This document shows positions 34,211 to 42,904 of a stretch of 64,000 nucleotides of DNA, piece by piece. The notes under the pieces were generated by a model that ran no database searches, was not told the DNA's origin, and saw only the letters and a list, made by a program, of their open reading frames with translations. Source of the DNA: Sphingomonas sp. PP-CE-1A-559 (lineage in GTDB: Bacteria; Pseudomonadota; Alphaproteobacteria; Sphingomonadales; Sphingomonadaceae). The first letter of the stretch is position 1, and every line of letters begins with the position of its first letter. The stretch is taken from positions 186,001 through 250,000 of the forward strand of contig NZ_SLYA01000004.1 of NCBI RefSeq assembly GCF_004340965.1, given 5' to 3'. The position numbers were made by a program, and so were the translations under genes.

Positions 34211-35509
34211 ATGGTCCCCCGCTATTCCCGCCCCGACATGGTCGCGATCTGGACGCCCGAAGCGCGCTTCAAGATCTGGTTCGAGATCGAGGCGCACGCC
34301 ACCGACGCGCTCGCCGAACTCGGCGTAGTCCCCAAGGAAGCCGCCGCCGCGATCTGGGAAAAGGGCGCGTTCGAAGTCAACCGGATCGACGAGATCGAGC
34401 GCGAGACCAAGCACGACGTCATCGCCTTCCTGACCAACGTCGCCGAGCATGTAGGCCCCGAAGCGCGCTTCATGCACCAGGGGATGACCTCGTCGGACGT
34501 GCTCGACACGTGCCTTGCCGTGCAGCTGGCGAAGGCGAGCGATATCCTGATCGCCGATCTCGACGCACTGCTGGTGGTGCTCGAACGCCGCGCGCGCGAA
34601 CACAAGATGACGCCGACGATCGGCCGCAGCCACGGCATCCATGCGGAGCCGGTGACGTTCGGGCTGAAGCTCGCGCAGGCGCACGCCGAGTTCGCGCGCA
34701 ACCGCGCGCGGCTGGTGGCGGCGCGCGAGGACGTCGCGACCTGCGCAATCTCGGGCGCGGTGGGCACGTTCGCGAACATCGATCCGTTCGTCGAAGAGTA
34801 TGTCGCGGGCAAGCTGGGTCTGTCGGTCGAACCCGTCTCGACGCAGGTGATCCCGCGCGATCGCCATGCTATGTTCTTTGCGACTTTGGGCGTGATCGCC
34901 AGCTCGATCGAGCGACTCGCGACCGAAGTACGTCACCTGCAGCGGACCGAAGTGCTCGAGGCGGAGGAATTCTTCTCGCCCGGCCAGAAGGGTTCGTCGG
35001 CGATGCCGCACAAGCGCAATCCGGTGCTGACCGAGAACCTCACCGGCCTCGCGCGGATGGTCCGCGGCTACGTCACGCCGGCGATGGAGAACGTCGCGTT
35101 GTGGCATGAGCGCGACATCTCGCACTCATCGGTCGAGCGGTACATCGGACCAGACGCGACGATCACGCTCGACTTCGCGCTCGCGCGACTGACCGGGGTG
35201 ATGGACAAGCTGGTCGTGTACCCCGAGCGGATGTTGAAGAACCTCAACAAGATGGGTGGCCTGGTCCATTCGCAGCGGGTGCTGCTGGCGCTGACGCAGG
35301 CGGGGGTGAGCCGCGAGGACGCGTATCGGCTGGTCCAGCGCAACGCGATGAAGGTGTGGGATTCGGACGGCGCGCTGTCGCTGCTCGAATTGCTGAAGGC
35401 GGACCCGGAAGTGACGCTGTCGGATGCCGAACTCGAAGACAAGTTCGACCTCGGCTATCATTTGAAGCACGTCGACACGATTTTTGCACGGGTCTTCGGC
35501 GCGGCCTGA
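34211..35509 (+). CDS. purB: Adenylosuccinate lyase
   Basis: Fumarase/aspartase-fold enzyme cleaving SAICAR and adenylosuccinate in purine synthesis. 432 aa. Seen: MHQGMTSSDVLDT (substrate loop), GRSHGIHAEP with the catalytic His, and the superfamily signature SSAMPHKRNPVLTEN. The ATG at 34211 has AGGAAA upstream; the frame continues upstream through the EF-hand gene's antisense but is rejected. A REPIN follows the stop. Confidence 0.97.
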   Translation: MVPRYSRPDMVAIWTPEARFKIWFEIEAHATDALAELGVVPKEAAAAIWEKGAFEVNRIDEIERETKHDVIAFLTNVAEHVGPEARFMHQGMTSSDVLDTCLAVQLAKASDILIADLDALLVVLERRAREHKMTPTIGRSHGIHAEPVTFGLKLAQAHAEFARNRARLVAAREDVATCAISGAVGTFANIDPFVEEYVAGKLGLSVEPVSTQVIPRDRHAMFFATLGVIASSIERLATEVRHLQRTEVLEAEEFFSPGQKGSSAMPHKRNPVLTENLTGLARMVRGYVTPAMENVALWHERDISHSSVERYIGPDATITLDFALARLTGVMDKLVVYPERMLKNLNKMGGLVHSQRVLLALTQAGVSREDAYRLVQRNAMKVWDSDGALSLLELLKADPEVTLSDAELEDKFDLGYHLKHVDTIFARVFGAA

Positions 35510-35528
35510 GGACTAAAGGCAAAGGTTA

Positions 35529-35640
35529 CTCCCCTCCCTGAAAGGGAGGGGTTGGGGGTGGGTCGGCTGGCTCGAGCCACACCCGTCTGGCGCTTGCGGA
35601 TGCCAACCCACCCCCTGCCCCTCCCTTTCAGGGAGGGGAG
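35529..35640. repeat. REPIN-like element, family A, after purB
   Basis: CTCCCCTCCCTGAAAGGGAGG, GGGTTGGGGGTGGGTCGG, a variable centre, then CCAACCCACCCCCTGCCC and CCTCCCTTTCAGGGAGGGGAG. Nearly symmetric; may terminate purB. Confidence 0.88.
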
Positions 35641-35684
35641 ACCGTTGCGGATCGGCGGTGTAACGTCCGAAACGACCCAAATGC

Positions 35685-35760
35685 ACGTAACGCAATTGCG
35701 ATTACGTGTTACAAAATTGCGACAACGCGCAACTAAGCCCATATCCGGCTTGCCGGATAT
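35685..35760 (+). promoter_or_regulatory. Two palindromes upstream of a 28-aa ORF
   Basis: ACGTAA-CGCAATTGCG-A-TTACGT (35685-35707) is a near-palindrome with one extra base; AATTGCGA recurs at about 35714. Then 35741-35760 is a perfect 20-bp palindrome, ATATCCGGCT then TGCCGGATAT, ending 24 bp before the small ORF. The segment is AT-richer than its surroundings. It reads as promoter plus operator, but the bound factor is unknown. Confidence 0.5.
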
Positions 35761-35784
35761 TGTTCCGGCATTGGAGACCTACCC

Positions 35785-35871
35785 ATGCGCATGTTCGAAA
35801 CCGTGACCAGCACCATGCTGGCGATCGCGGCTCAAGCGCTGGTGGTCGGGGTGGTCATCACCGCCTTCTGA
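35785..35871 (+). CDS. 28-residue hydrophobic small protein
   Basis: ATG at 35785, TGA at 35869-35871: MRMFETVTSTMLAIAAQALVV then GVVITAF. It has a short amphipathic start and one hydrophobic helix, so it is a candidate single-pass membrane micropeptide. GGAG is 9 nt before the ATG, and a 7-bp GC hairpin (35886-35892/35899-35905) follows the stop. Set off by palindromic upstream sequence and its own 3' hairpin, it looks like an independent gene. Function unknown. Confidence 0.6.
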   Translation: MRMFETVTSTMLAIAAQALVVGVVITAF

Positions 35872-35939
35872 TCCATCGGCCCGCCCGCCCCCTCCCGAGG
35901 GGGCGCGGCTAGGCCGGCAGTTTCAAGACGCGCGAATAA

Positions 35940-36392
35940 TCACTGCTTGCGTGGATAGCGCGCCGCGAATTCCTCGTCGGACATCACCAGATAGCGGATC
36001 ATGTCGATCAACGCCCACGGCGCGCTGATGACCAAGCCGACGACCGTGAGCGTGAGCACCAGCATGACGATTCCCGAGCCGGTCCGGCCGAGGTAGAAGC
36101 GGTGGATGCCGAGCGTGCCGATCACGAACGCCATGACCGCGGCGACGTATTTGTTGCGGTCGTTGGTCGGGAGAGCCTCGGGCGGCACGGCACGCCGTGG
36201 GCCCGGCGCGGTGGGCATCGGGAAGACGCTGAGCGCGCGATCGTTGGCGGCCTCGAAATCGACTTCCAGGCCGATCGCGGGCTCGCCGCGGTGCGCCCAG
36301 TCTTCGCGGGCGAACCGGTAACGCTGTCCGTCTTGCCCGGCGACGAGACCTTCGCCCGTACGGGGATCGACGCCTAAAACCTGTCCGCGCAT
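35940..36392 (-). CDS. TM2-domain membrane protein
   Basis: 150 aa. The N-terminal ~65 residues form a small beta-rich domain (GQVLGVDPRTGEGLVAGQDGQRYRF) resembling cold-shock/S1-like 'GxGFI' proteins. The C-terminal half is a TM2 domain: KYVAAVMAFVIGTLGIHRFYLGR, then a second hydrophobic span and ALIDMIRYL. The IHRFYLG signature is clear. Function of bacterial TM2 proteins is unsettled. GAGGAA precedes the ATG. Confidence 0.88.
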   Translation of the reverse strand: MRGQVLGVDPRTGEGLVAGQDGQRYRFAREDWAHRGEPAIGLEVDFEAANDRALSVFPMPTAPGPRRAVPPEALPTNDRNKYVAAVMAFVIGTLGIHRFYLGRTGSGIVMLVLTLTVVGLVISAPWALIDMIRYLVMSDEEFAARYPRKQ

Positions 36393-36464
36393 ATCATTCC
36401 TCGGTGTTAGTTCGGCATTCTGGCGGATGATGCGAATCAGGCAAGCTCGAACTTACTCCCGGTG

Positions 36465-36935
36465 TCAGGCGGCAAGCGCGGTTTGACGCCAATGTCTGTC
36501 GTCGTCGTTGTCTGCATTCGTCGATCGCGTTTTCCGCGAGCGGACTGCACGCTTGTGCGCCTTTGCACCCGGACGGCAAGTAAAGACCCCGAGCCAGCGC
36601 GTCATGAAACCCCGAACGCGCAGGCTGGATGCCGCAGCGGCCAGCGCCATGAGAATGTCGAGATAGGCCGAAATCTCGAACGTCGTGATCCAGATCGCGA
36701 CATCCGGGGCGGCCAGAGTGAGTAGTCGAATGCCGTCGCCTTCGCCGACGAGCGTGACCATCGCGGCCGTTAGCATCAGCAGGACCATGACCGCGGCATC
36801 GCCCCGCGTGAACCGTGCCAACCGCGCCGCAGGCTTGTCGATCAGCACTCGGCGCAATGCCTTGCCGATCGGCGTCTGGGGGGCGGTGGCCATGACCAGC
36901 CAACACGCTATCGCGGTGAAAAGACATGCCAGCAT
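36465..36935 (-). CDS. Hypothetical membrane protein
   Basis: 156 aa. Hydrophobic segments at about 1-18 (MLACLFTAIACWLVMATA), 43-62 (AAVMVLLMLTAAMVTLVG) and 73-105 suggest three to four spans, ending in a basic tail (KAHKRAVRSRKTRSTN). Not recognised. The ATG at 36935 follows a GGGGGG run; the longer frame into dnaJ's 3' end and the overlapping frame 36394-36927 are rejected since only this frame gives coherent membrane helices. Confidence 0.65.
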   Translation of the reverse strand: MLACLFTAIACWLVMATAPQTPIGKALRRVLIDKPAARLARFTRGDAAVMVLLMLTAAMVTLVGEGDGIRLLTLAAPDVAIWITTFEISAYLDILMALAAAASSLRVRGFMTRWLGVFTCRPGAKAHKRAVRSRKTRSTNADNDDDRHWRQTALAA

Positions 36936-36969
36936 TGCGCCCCCCTTTGGTTCTATATGGTAGACGGGT

Positions 36970-38103
36970 TTATTCCCCGGCGAACACGCCCTTGAGCTTG
37001 GCGAAAAACCCCTGGCTCGCGGGGCACTCGTCACCCGTTTCCGTCTCGCGGAACATCTCGAGCAGTTCCTTCTGGCGGTTGCTGAGACGCGTGGGGGTTT
37101 CGACGTCGATCTGGACGACGAGGTCGCCGTGGCCGCGGCCCTGCAGGACGGGCATGCCGGCGCCGCGCTGGCGGAGTTGCTTGCCCGACTGGATGCCCGC
37201 GGGGATCTTCACTTCGTGCGTACGACCGTCGAGGCCGGGGATCGACAGCGCCCCTCCGAGTGACGCGACCGTGAAGCTGATCGGTGCGCGTGCGAACAAT
37301 GTCGTGCCTTCGCGCTCGAACAGATTGTGCTTGGTCACGTGGAGGAAGATGTAGAGGTCGCCGGACGGCGCGCCGCGGGCGCCCGCCTCGCCTTCGCCCG
37401 ACATGCGGATCCGCGTGCCTTCGTCGACACCGGGGGGGACGTTGATCGAGAGCGTCTTGGTCTTCTCGACACGACCTTCGCCACGGCAATCTGGGCACGG
37501 GTCGGCGATGACTTCGCCCGCGCCGTTGCAGACCGGGCAAGCGCGCTCGACCACGAAGAAGCCCTGCTGCGCGCGGACTTTACCGTGACCGCCGCAATGC
37601 TGGCAGGTCTTCGCGCGCGTACCGGCCTTCGCGCCCGAGCCATCGCAGGTGTCGCAGAGCGCGGAGACGTCGATCGTGATCTCGGTCGTCTTGCCGTGGA
37701 AGGCTTCCTCCAGGCTGACTTCCATGTCGTAGCGCAGGTCAGCGCCGCGTCGTGCCGCCGAGCGACCGCCGCCGCGCTGCGCGCCGCCCATGAATTCGCC
37801 GAAGACGCTTTCGAAGATATCGCTGAAGCCGCCGAAATCCTGTGCGCCGCCGCCGTGACCGCCACCGCCGCCGTTCTGGAACGCGGCGTGGCCGAAGCGA
37901 TCGTATGCCGCGCGCTTCTGCGGGTCCTTGAGGCATTCGTACGCCTCGCTGACCGCCTTGAACTGCGCTTCGGAATCCTTGCAGCCGGCGTTCTTGTCCG
38001 GGTGATACTTCATCGCGAGCTTGCGGTAGGACGACTTGATCGTCCCCGCATCCGCGGTCCGCTCGCATTCGAGCAGTTCGTAATAATCTGTCTGGGTACT
38101 CAT
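36970..38103 (-). CDS. dnaJ: Co-chaperone DnaJ
   Basis: Hsp40 that delivers unfolded substrate to DnaK and stimulates its ATPase. 377 aa: J domain with HPD in MKYHPDKNAG, Gly/Phe-rich linker (GGGGGHGGGAQDFGGF), zinc-finger domain with four CxxCxGxG repeats (CDTCDGSG, CQHCGGHG, CPVCNGAG, CPDCRGEG), then the C-terminal substrate domains. The ATG at 38103 is chosen; the upstream frame is repeat. It follows dnaK after a 121-bp gap holding a REPIN. Confidence 0.97.
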   Translation of the reverse strand: MSTQTDYYELLECERTADAGTIKSSYRKLAMKYHPDKNAGCKDSEAQFKAVSEAYECLKDPQKRAAYDRFGHAAFQNGGGGGHGGGAQDFGGFSDIFESVFGEFMGGAQRGGGRSAARRGADLRYDMEVSLEEAFHGKTTEITIDVSALCDTCDGSGAKAGTRAKTCQHCGGHGKVRAQQGFFVVERACPVCNGAGEVIADPCPDCRGEGRVEKTKTLSINVPPGVDEGTRIRMSGEGEAGARGAPSGDLYIFLHVTKHNLFEREGTTLFARAPISFTVASLGGALSIPGLDGRTHEVKIPAGIQSGKQLRQRGAGMPVLQGRGHGDLVVQIDVETPTRLSNRQKELLEMFRETETGDECPASQGFFAKLKGVFAGE

Positions 38104-38117
38104 AGCGGCCCTCTTAG

Positions 38118-38217
38118 CCCTCTCCCCTCCGGGGAGAGGGTTGGGTGAGGGGCCATTCCACACGGCAGCGCGCGGAACTGCCCCTCAACCCGGCCCTCTC
38201 CCCAAGGGGGAGAGGGA
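38118..38217. repeat. REPIN-like element, family B, inside the dnaK-dnaJ gap
   Basis: CCCTCTCCCCTCCGGGGAGAGGG and GGCCCTCTCCCCAAGGGGGAGAGGG flank inner GTTGGGTGAGGGGC / GCCCCTCAACCC. It separates dnaK from dnaJ and may set the ratio of the two products. Confidence 0.87.
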
Positions 38218-38224
38218 GTTTCGG

Positions 38225-40132
38225 TTACGCCTTCGGGTTGTCGTCGACTTCCGAGAACTCGGCGTCGACGACGTCGTCGTCCTTCTTCGCGCCGTCACCG
38301 TCAGCCGACGGCGACGCGTCCGCCTGAGCCTGCTTCTCGTAGATCGCCTGGCCGAGCTTCATCGCGACCTGGGCGAGCGCAGTGCTCTTCTCGGTCATCG
38401 CGTCCGCATCGCCGCTCTCGACCGCAGCCTTGGTCGCGTCGATCGCAGCCTGGATCTCCGTCTTCAGCGACTCGTCGACCTTATCACCATTGTCAGCAAG
38501 CTGACGCTCGGTGGTGTGGACCAGCGACTCGGCGTTGTTCTTCGCCTCGGCGCCCGCACGACGCTTCTTGTCCTCCTCGGCGAAGGTCTCAGCGTCGCGG
38601 ACCATCTGGTCGATGTCGTTGTCCGAAAGGCCACCCGACGCCTGGATGCGGATCTGCTGCTCCTTGCCGGTGCCCTTGTCCTTGGCCGAAACGCTGACGA
38701 GGCCGTTCGCATCGATGTCGAACGTGACCTCGATCTGTGGCACGCCGCGCGGTGCGGGCGGGATGCCGACGAGATCGAAATTGCCGAGCATCTTGTTGTC
38801 GGCCGCCATCTCGCGCTCGCCCTGGAACACGCGGATCGTCACCGCGCCCTGATTGTCGTCGGCGGTCGAATAGGTCTGCGACTTCTTGGTCGGGATCGTC
38901 GTGTTGCGATCGATCATGCGGGTGAACACGCCACCCAGCGTCTCGATGCCGAGCGACAGCGGCGTCACGTCGAGCAGCAGCACGTCCTTGACGTCGCCCT
39001 GCAGCACGCCGGCCTGGATCGCGGCGCCCATGGCGACGACCTCGTCCGGGTTGACGCCGGTGTGCGGCTCCTTGCCGAAGAACTGCTTCACGACTTCACG
39101 GACGCGCGGCATGCGCGTCATGCCGCCGACCAGCACGACTTCCGAGATGTCCTCGGGCTTCAGGCCGCCGTCGGCGAGCGCCTTGCGGCAAGGCTCGAGC
39201 GTGCGCTTGACCAGATCCTCGACCATCCGCTCCAGGTCGGCGCGGGTGATCGACTTCACCAGATGCTTCGGGCCATTCTGGTCCGCGGTGATGAAGGGCA
39301 GGTTGACCTCGGTCGACTGCGCCGAGCTGAGCTCGATCTTCGCCTTCTCTGCCGCTTCCTTCAGACGCTGCAGCGCAAGCTTGTCCTTGGCGAGGTCGAT
39401 GCCCTCGGCCTTCTTGAACTCGTCGGCGAGATACTGGACGATCTTGTTGTCGAAATCCTCACCGCCGAGGAAGGTGTCGCCGTTGGTGGCCTTCACCTCG
39501 AACACGCCGTCGCCGATTTCGAGCACCGAGATGTCGAACGTGCCGCCGCCGAGATCGTAGACCGCGATCGTCTTGCCGTCCTGCTTGTCGAGGCCGTAGG
39601 CCAGCGCCGCCGCAGTCGGCTCGTTGATGATGCGTAGCACTTCGAGGCCGGCGATCTGGCCGGCGTCCTTGGTCGCCTGGCGCTGTGCGTCGTTAAAGTA
39701 GGCCGGCACGGTGATGACCGCCTGCGTGACCGTCTCGCCGAGATACGACTCGGCGGTTTCCTTCATCTTCTGCAGCGTGAACGCCGAAATCTGCGACGGC
39801 GAGTAATCCTTGCCGCCGGCCGAGACCCAGGCGTCGCCGTTCGGGCCGCGCGAGATCTTGTACGGGACCAACTCGGTGTCCTTCTTGGTGATCGGATCGT
39901 CGAAACGACGGCCGATCAGGCGCTTCACTGCGAAGATGGTGTTGTCGCCGTTCGTCACTGCCTGGCGCTTGGCCGGCTGGCCGACCAGTCGCTCGCCATC
40001 CTTGGCGAATGCGACGATCGACGGCGTGGTGCGCGCGCCCTCGGAATTCTCGATGACCTTGGGCTTGCCGCCTTCCATGACGGAAACGCAGCTGTTGGTC
40101 GTGCCGAGATCGATACCGATTACTTTAGCCAT
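38225..40132 (-). CDS. dnaK: Chaperone DnaK (Hsp70)
   Basis: 635 aa ATP-driven folding chaperone. The nucleotide-binding domain has the phosphate-1 motif [13 protein letters not shown], the [13 protein letters not shown] hinge and [12 protein letters not shown]; the substrate-binding domain includes [14 protein letters not shown] and the linker before it; the C-terminal lid ends in an acidic tail ([14 protein letters not shown]). A heat-shock-type promoter lies 113 bp upstream. First gene of dnaK-dnaJ. Confidence 0.98.
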   Translation of the reverse strand: MAKVIGIDLGTTNSCVSVMEGGKPKVIENSEGARTTPSIVAFAKDGERLVGQPAKRQAVTNGDNTIFAVKRLIGRRFDDPITKKDTELVPYKISRGPNGDAWVSAGGKDYSPSQISAFTLQKMKETAESYLGETVTQAVITVPAYFNDAQRQATKDAGQIAGLEVLRIINEPTAAALAYGLDKQDGKTIAVYDLGGGTFDISVLEIGDGVFEVKATNGDTFLGGEDFDNKIVQYLADEFKKAEGIDLAKDKLALQRLKEAAEKAKIELSSAQSTEVNLPFITADQNGPKHLVKSITRADLERMVEDLVKRTLEPCRKALADGGLKPEDISEVVLVGGMTRMPRVREVVKQFFGKEPHTGVNPDEVVAMGAAIQAGVLQGDVKDVLLLDVTPLSLGIETLGGVFTRMIDRNTTIPTKKSQTYSTADDNQGAVTIRVFQGEREMAADNKMLGNFDLVGIPPAPRGVPQIEVTFDIDANGLVSVSAKDKGTGKEQQIRIQASGGLSDNDIDQMVRDAETFAEEDKKRRAGAEAKNNAESLVHTTERQLADNGDKVDESLKTEIQAAIDATKAAVESGDADAMTEKSTALAQVAMKLGQAIYEKQAQADASPSADGDGAKKDDDVVDAEFSEVDDNPKA

Positions 40133-40174
40133 GAGTTCTGATTAGCCCCTCACTTGAAACGAAAATACGAAACC

Positions 40175-40202
40175 GGTTCCACCCCGTTACGGCAGTGGAA
40201 CC
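40175..40202 (-). promoter_or_regulatory. 8-bp hairpin in the dnaK 5' UTR
   Basis: GGTTCCAC (40202-40195 on the minus strand reading) pairs perfectly with GTGGAACC around a 12-nt loop. It would lie within the first half of the dnaK leader, between the promoter and the start codon (about 43 nt before ATG). Possible mRNA stabiliser or thermosensor; role inferred. Confidence 0.45.
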
Positions 40203-40218
40203 TTTCTGATGATGGGCG

Positions 40219-40248
40219 CGATATAGGTGGCCTCGCGCTTGCCGCAAG
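40219..40248 (-). promoter_or_regulatory. Sigma-32-type promoter of dnaK
   Basis: Minus strand: CTTG (40248-40245) then, 18 bp on, CTATAT (40226-40221), matching the alphaproteobacterial RpoH pattern CTTG-N17/18-CYTATNT. Distance to the dnaK ATG is about 90 bp. Confidence 0.65.
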
Positions 40249-40300
40249 ATTGTACCGGTCATAGGATGCGCAAGTGGTCGGGCCCGGAGAAAAGTAACCT

Positions 40301-40738
40301 ATGCGTATCGTTTTCGGACTGGGTGTTGCCGCGATGGCGCTGGCGTCGTGCTCGCAGCCGAAGGAACTGTCCGTCGACGGGGCCTGGGTTCGGCTCGGCG
40401 CGGTAACCGGACGGCCCGCGGCGGCGTATTTCACGGTGCATGGGGGGCCGACGCCGGCGACGCTGATCTCGGCCACCACCGACGTCGCAATCCGGTCGGA
40501 GATGCACGAGACGATGGACAAGGGCGGCATGTCGACGATGACGCCGCTGACACGCGTGGAGATTCCGGCGAACACGGATGTGGCGTTCGCGCCGGGTGGG
40601 CGGCACGTGATGCTGTTCGACATGAACTCCGGGATCAAGCCCGCCGATCGTGTGAGGCTGACGTTCGCGTTTGCAGATGGGACGCGCATCATAAACAACG
40701 CGACCGTGGTCGCGGCGGGAACCCCGGTCGGGAAGTGA
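40301..40738 (+). CDS. PCu(A)C copper chaperone lipoprotein
   Basis: 145 aa. Lipobox MALASC (Cys17) makes it a periplasmic lipoprotein. The Cu(I) site matches the PCu(A)C motif H-x10-M-x21-H-x-M exactly: His69, Met80, His102, Met104. Family members deliver copper to the CuA site of cytochrome oxidase. It is divergent from dnaK and translationally coupled to the next gene (GTGA overlap). Confidence 0.94.
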   Translation: MRIVFGLGVAAMALASCSQPKELSVDGAWVRLGAVTGRPAAAYFTVHGGPTPATLISATTDVAIRSEMHETMDKGGMSTMTPLTRVEIPANTDVAFAPGGRHVMLFDMNSGIKPADRVRLTFAFADGTRIINNATVVAAGTPVGK

Positions 40739-41253
40739 CCGGAGCAGGCTCAAGGCGCGGGCTTACCGAGGGAGAGACGGCGCTCGCCGCATCGGTGTTC
40801 GGCGGCGCGATCGATTACTCTCGAGTGAGCCTGTCGCGCAGCAAATGGGCGTTCTTCCAGCCGCGTGATACGGTGATGGCACCACGGGGGTGTATCCACT
40901 TCCACCCCAGGGGCGACCTGTGGTGCGACGATTTCGCCCACGCCAATCTGACGTTGCAGGGACTGTTCGTCCACGAGATGACGCACATCTGGCAACACCA
41001 GCGCGGCGTGTTCCTGCCCTTGGCGCGACATCCCTGGTGTCGGTACGACTATGCGTTCCGGCCGGGGGTCGCGCTGCACCGCTACGGGATCGAACAACAG
41101 GGCGAAATCGTGCGGCACGCCTTCCTGCTGCGTGCGGGCGCGAAGGTAGCGGGGGCACCGCCGCTCGCGCAGTACGAGACGGTGCTGCCGTTTACGCCTG
41201 CGCGTAACCTCAAACCCGCCCGTCATCCTGACGAAAGTCAGGATCCAGAGTAA
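40735..41253 (+). CDS. Sphingomonad 'vgr-related' protein, HEMTH metallopeptidase-like
   Basis: 172 aa from GTG at 40735 overlapping the copper-chaperone stop. Core: LTEGETALAASVFGGAIDY, KWAFFQPRD and a zinc-protease-type HExxH, H80-E-M-T-H84, in FVHEMTHIWQHQRG. It resembles the DUF4157-type putative metallopeptidase cores; the 'vgr' label in annotations does not indicate a type VI spike. The last residues (RHPDESQDPE) are encoded by the left arm of a REP element that also gives the stop codon, so the native end may be about 10 residues shorter in relatives. Confidence 0.82.
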   Translation: MTGAGSRRGLTEGETALAASVFGGAIDYSRVSLSRSKWAFFQPRDTVMAPRGCIHFHPRGDLWCDDFAHANLTLQGLFVHEMTHIWQHQRGVFLPLARHPWCRYDYAFRPGVALHRYGIEQQGEIVRHAFLLRAGAKVAGAPPLAQYETVLPFTPARNLKPARHPDESQDPE

Positions 41254-41302
41254 CTCAGCGCGACGGCTGTGGCTCTGGATCCTGACTTACGTCAGGATGA
41301 CG
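41221..41302. repeat. REP inverted repeat overlapping a gene's 3' end
   Basis: CGTCATCCTGACGAAAGTCA and its complement TGACTTACGTCAGGATGACG, with inner GGATCCAGAG / CTCTGGATCC. The left arm is translated as the C-terminus of the preceding protein. Confidence 0.83.
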
Positions 41303-41326
41303 GAGTATTTGATGACGGGCCTAACG

Positions 41327-41566
41327 TTACAGCCAAATACGCCCATCCGGTCCGGCACACCCGTAAGGCGGCAACTGGCCCGGGAACCGCGCCTGCATCT
41401 TGTGGCAACCCCAGGCGCGCATCGGCCCCGGTGCATAGCCGTTCAGCGCGATGCCGACCTCGTCATACGGGCTCGAGCCAAGCGCGACGTACATGTACCA
41501 GCGACCGCCGAACATCACCGCGGCCGCGATGAGCACGACGCAAACGACCTGGAGAATTTTCTGCAT
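41327..41566 (-). CDS. Small conserved-looking membrane or exported protein
   Basis: 79 aa. N-terminal hydrophobic helix (MQKILQVVCVVLIAAAVMFGG), probably an uncleaved anchor, then SSPYDEVGIALNGYAPGPMRAWGC and a late PPYGC: two cysteines that may pair. I associate this pattern with sphingomonad hypothetical proteins but know no function. The ATG at 41566 follows GGGGTCCCC; the frame extends 15 codons upstream. Confidence 0.72.
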   Translation of the reverse strand: MQKILQVVCVVLIAAAVMFGGRWYMYVALGSSPYDEVGIALNGYAPGPMRAWGCHKMQARFPGQLPPYGCAGPDGRIWL

Positions 41567-41673
41567 TGGGGACCCCTTTTGTAAATAAGGGCGCCCCGTT
41601 GCAGCCAACATGGATCAATTTCAACCACCGATCTGGTAGATCGAGACCCACCCGATCGGCAGAAATGCGCCGT

Positions 41674-42897
41674 TTACAGCGCGTCGAAATCGATAGGTCG
41701 TGTTCTATCAAGCGCTTGCGGCGCTTCGGGCATCGGATATTTCAGTCCGGTCGCGCAGTTGAAAAGTACGACCTTGTCGTCCTCGTCGACCAACCCGGTG
41801 TTCAGCGCCTGATGATACGCCGCGAGCGTCGCGCCGCCCTCGGGGCACAGCAGCAGACCGTCCTGCTTCGCCGCCGCATCGACCGCCTTCAGGATCGCCG
41901 GATCGCCGACCGCGAGCGCCTGCCCGCCGCTCTCGCGGACCGCGCGGAGGATCAGGAAATCGCCGACCGCCTTCGGCACGCGGATGCCGGCGGCGACGGT
42001 GCTGGCGTCTTCCCAACGCTCGGCATGCTCCTCGCCCGCCTCGAACGCGCGGACGATCGGCGCGCAGCCGCTCGCCTGCACCGCGAACATCTTCGGGCGC
42101 TCCGAGCCGATCCAGCCGAGCGTCTCGAGTTCGTCGAACGCCTTCCACATGCCGATCAGCCCGGTGCCGCCGCCGGTCGGGTAGAAGATCGCGTCGGGCA
42201 GTTTCCAGCCGAACTGCGCGGCGAGTTCGAGCCCCATCGTCTTCTTGCCCTCGATTCTGTAGGGTTCCTTCAACGTCGAGAAATCGAACCAGCGTCCTTC
42301 CGCCGCGCCCTTGCCGACGATTGCGCCGCAATCGTCGATCAGCCCGTTGACCCGCCAAACGCGCGCACCCTGCATCGCGATCTCGCGGACGTTGATCTCG
42401 GGCGTGTCGTCCGGGCAGAACACGATCGTCTCGATCCCGCAGCGCGTGGCGTACGCCGCCAGCGCCGCGCCCGCATTGCCGTTGGTCGGCATCGCGATCT
42501 TTGTGACGCCCAGTTCCTTGGCCATTGCGACAGCCATGACCAGGCCACGAGCCTTGAAGCTGCCGGTCGGGAGGCGGCCTTCGTCCTTCACCAGCACGTT
42601 GGGGCCGCCGGACTTGGTCAGCGGCACCAGCGGCGTCTCGATCTCGCCAAGGCTGACGATGTTGGACGTGTGGCGGACGGGGAGCAGCTCACGCCACCGC
42701 CACAGATCGGTCGGGCGAGCCTCGATCGTGTCGCGAGAAACCGCGGACCGCACCGCGTCGAGGTCGTAGCGGACGAGCAAAGGCCGCCCGGCGCGCGACA
42801 GCCCATGAAGCTGGTCCGCCTCGTACCGCTCGCCGGTGATCGAGCATTCGAGATGCGTGACGAAGGTCTGGCGATCGGTCGTGAGGTTCTGGTTCAT
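41674..42897 (-). CDS. thrC: Threonine synthase (fold-type II PLP enzyme)
   Basis: 407 aa. Converts O-phosphohomoserine to threonine. Seen: N-terminal HLECSITGERYEAD, Schiff-base Lys in PTGSFKARGL, NGNAGAALAAYA and the phosphate loop TGGGTGLIG, with LLLCPEGGATLAAY near the end. The short-type threonine synthase call is best; a related threonine dehydratase-like enzyme is less likely. The ATG at 42897 has GGGAGAG about 7 nt upstream, and that sequence is the edge of a REPIN. Confidence 0.85.
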   Translation of the reverse strand: MNQNLTTDRQTFVTHLECSITGERYEADQLHGLSRAGRPLLVRYDLDAVRSAVSRDTIEARPTDLWRWRELLPVRHTSNIVSLGEIETPLVPLTKSGGPNVLVKDEGRLPTGSFKARGLVMAVAMAKELGVTKIAMPTNGNAGAALAAYATRCGIETIVFCPDDTPEINVREIAMQGARVWRVNGLIDDCGAIVGKGAAEGRWFDFSTLKEPYRIEGKKTMGLELAAQFGWKLPDAIFYPTGGGTGLIGMWKAFDELETLGWIGSERPKMFAVQASGCAPIVRAFEAGEEHAERWEDASTVAAGIRVPKAVGDFLILRAVRESGGQALAVGDPAILKAVDAAAKQDGLLLCPEGGATLAAYHQALNTGLVDEDDKVVLFNCATGLKYPMPEAPQALDRTRPIDFDAL

Positions 42898-42904
42898 CGC
42901 TTCT

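Noticed and set aside
36394..36927. Overlapping minus-strand frame (177 aa) beside the membrane-protein gene
   Set aside because: No coherent hydrophobic segments or Shine-Dalgarno; the 36465-36935 frame gives membrane helices.
40735..41253. Type VI secretion VgrG-like protein
   Set aside because: The name 'vgr-related' is historical; 172 aa with HEMTH and no gp27/gp5 fold features, and no T6SS genes nearby.
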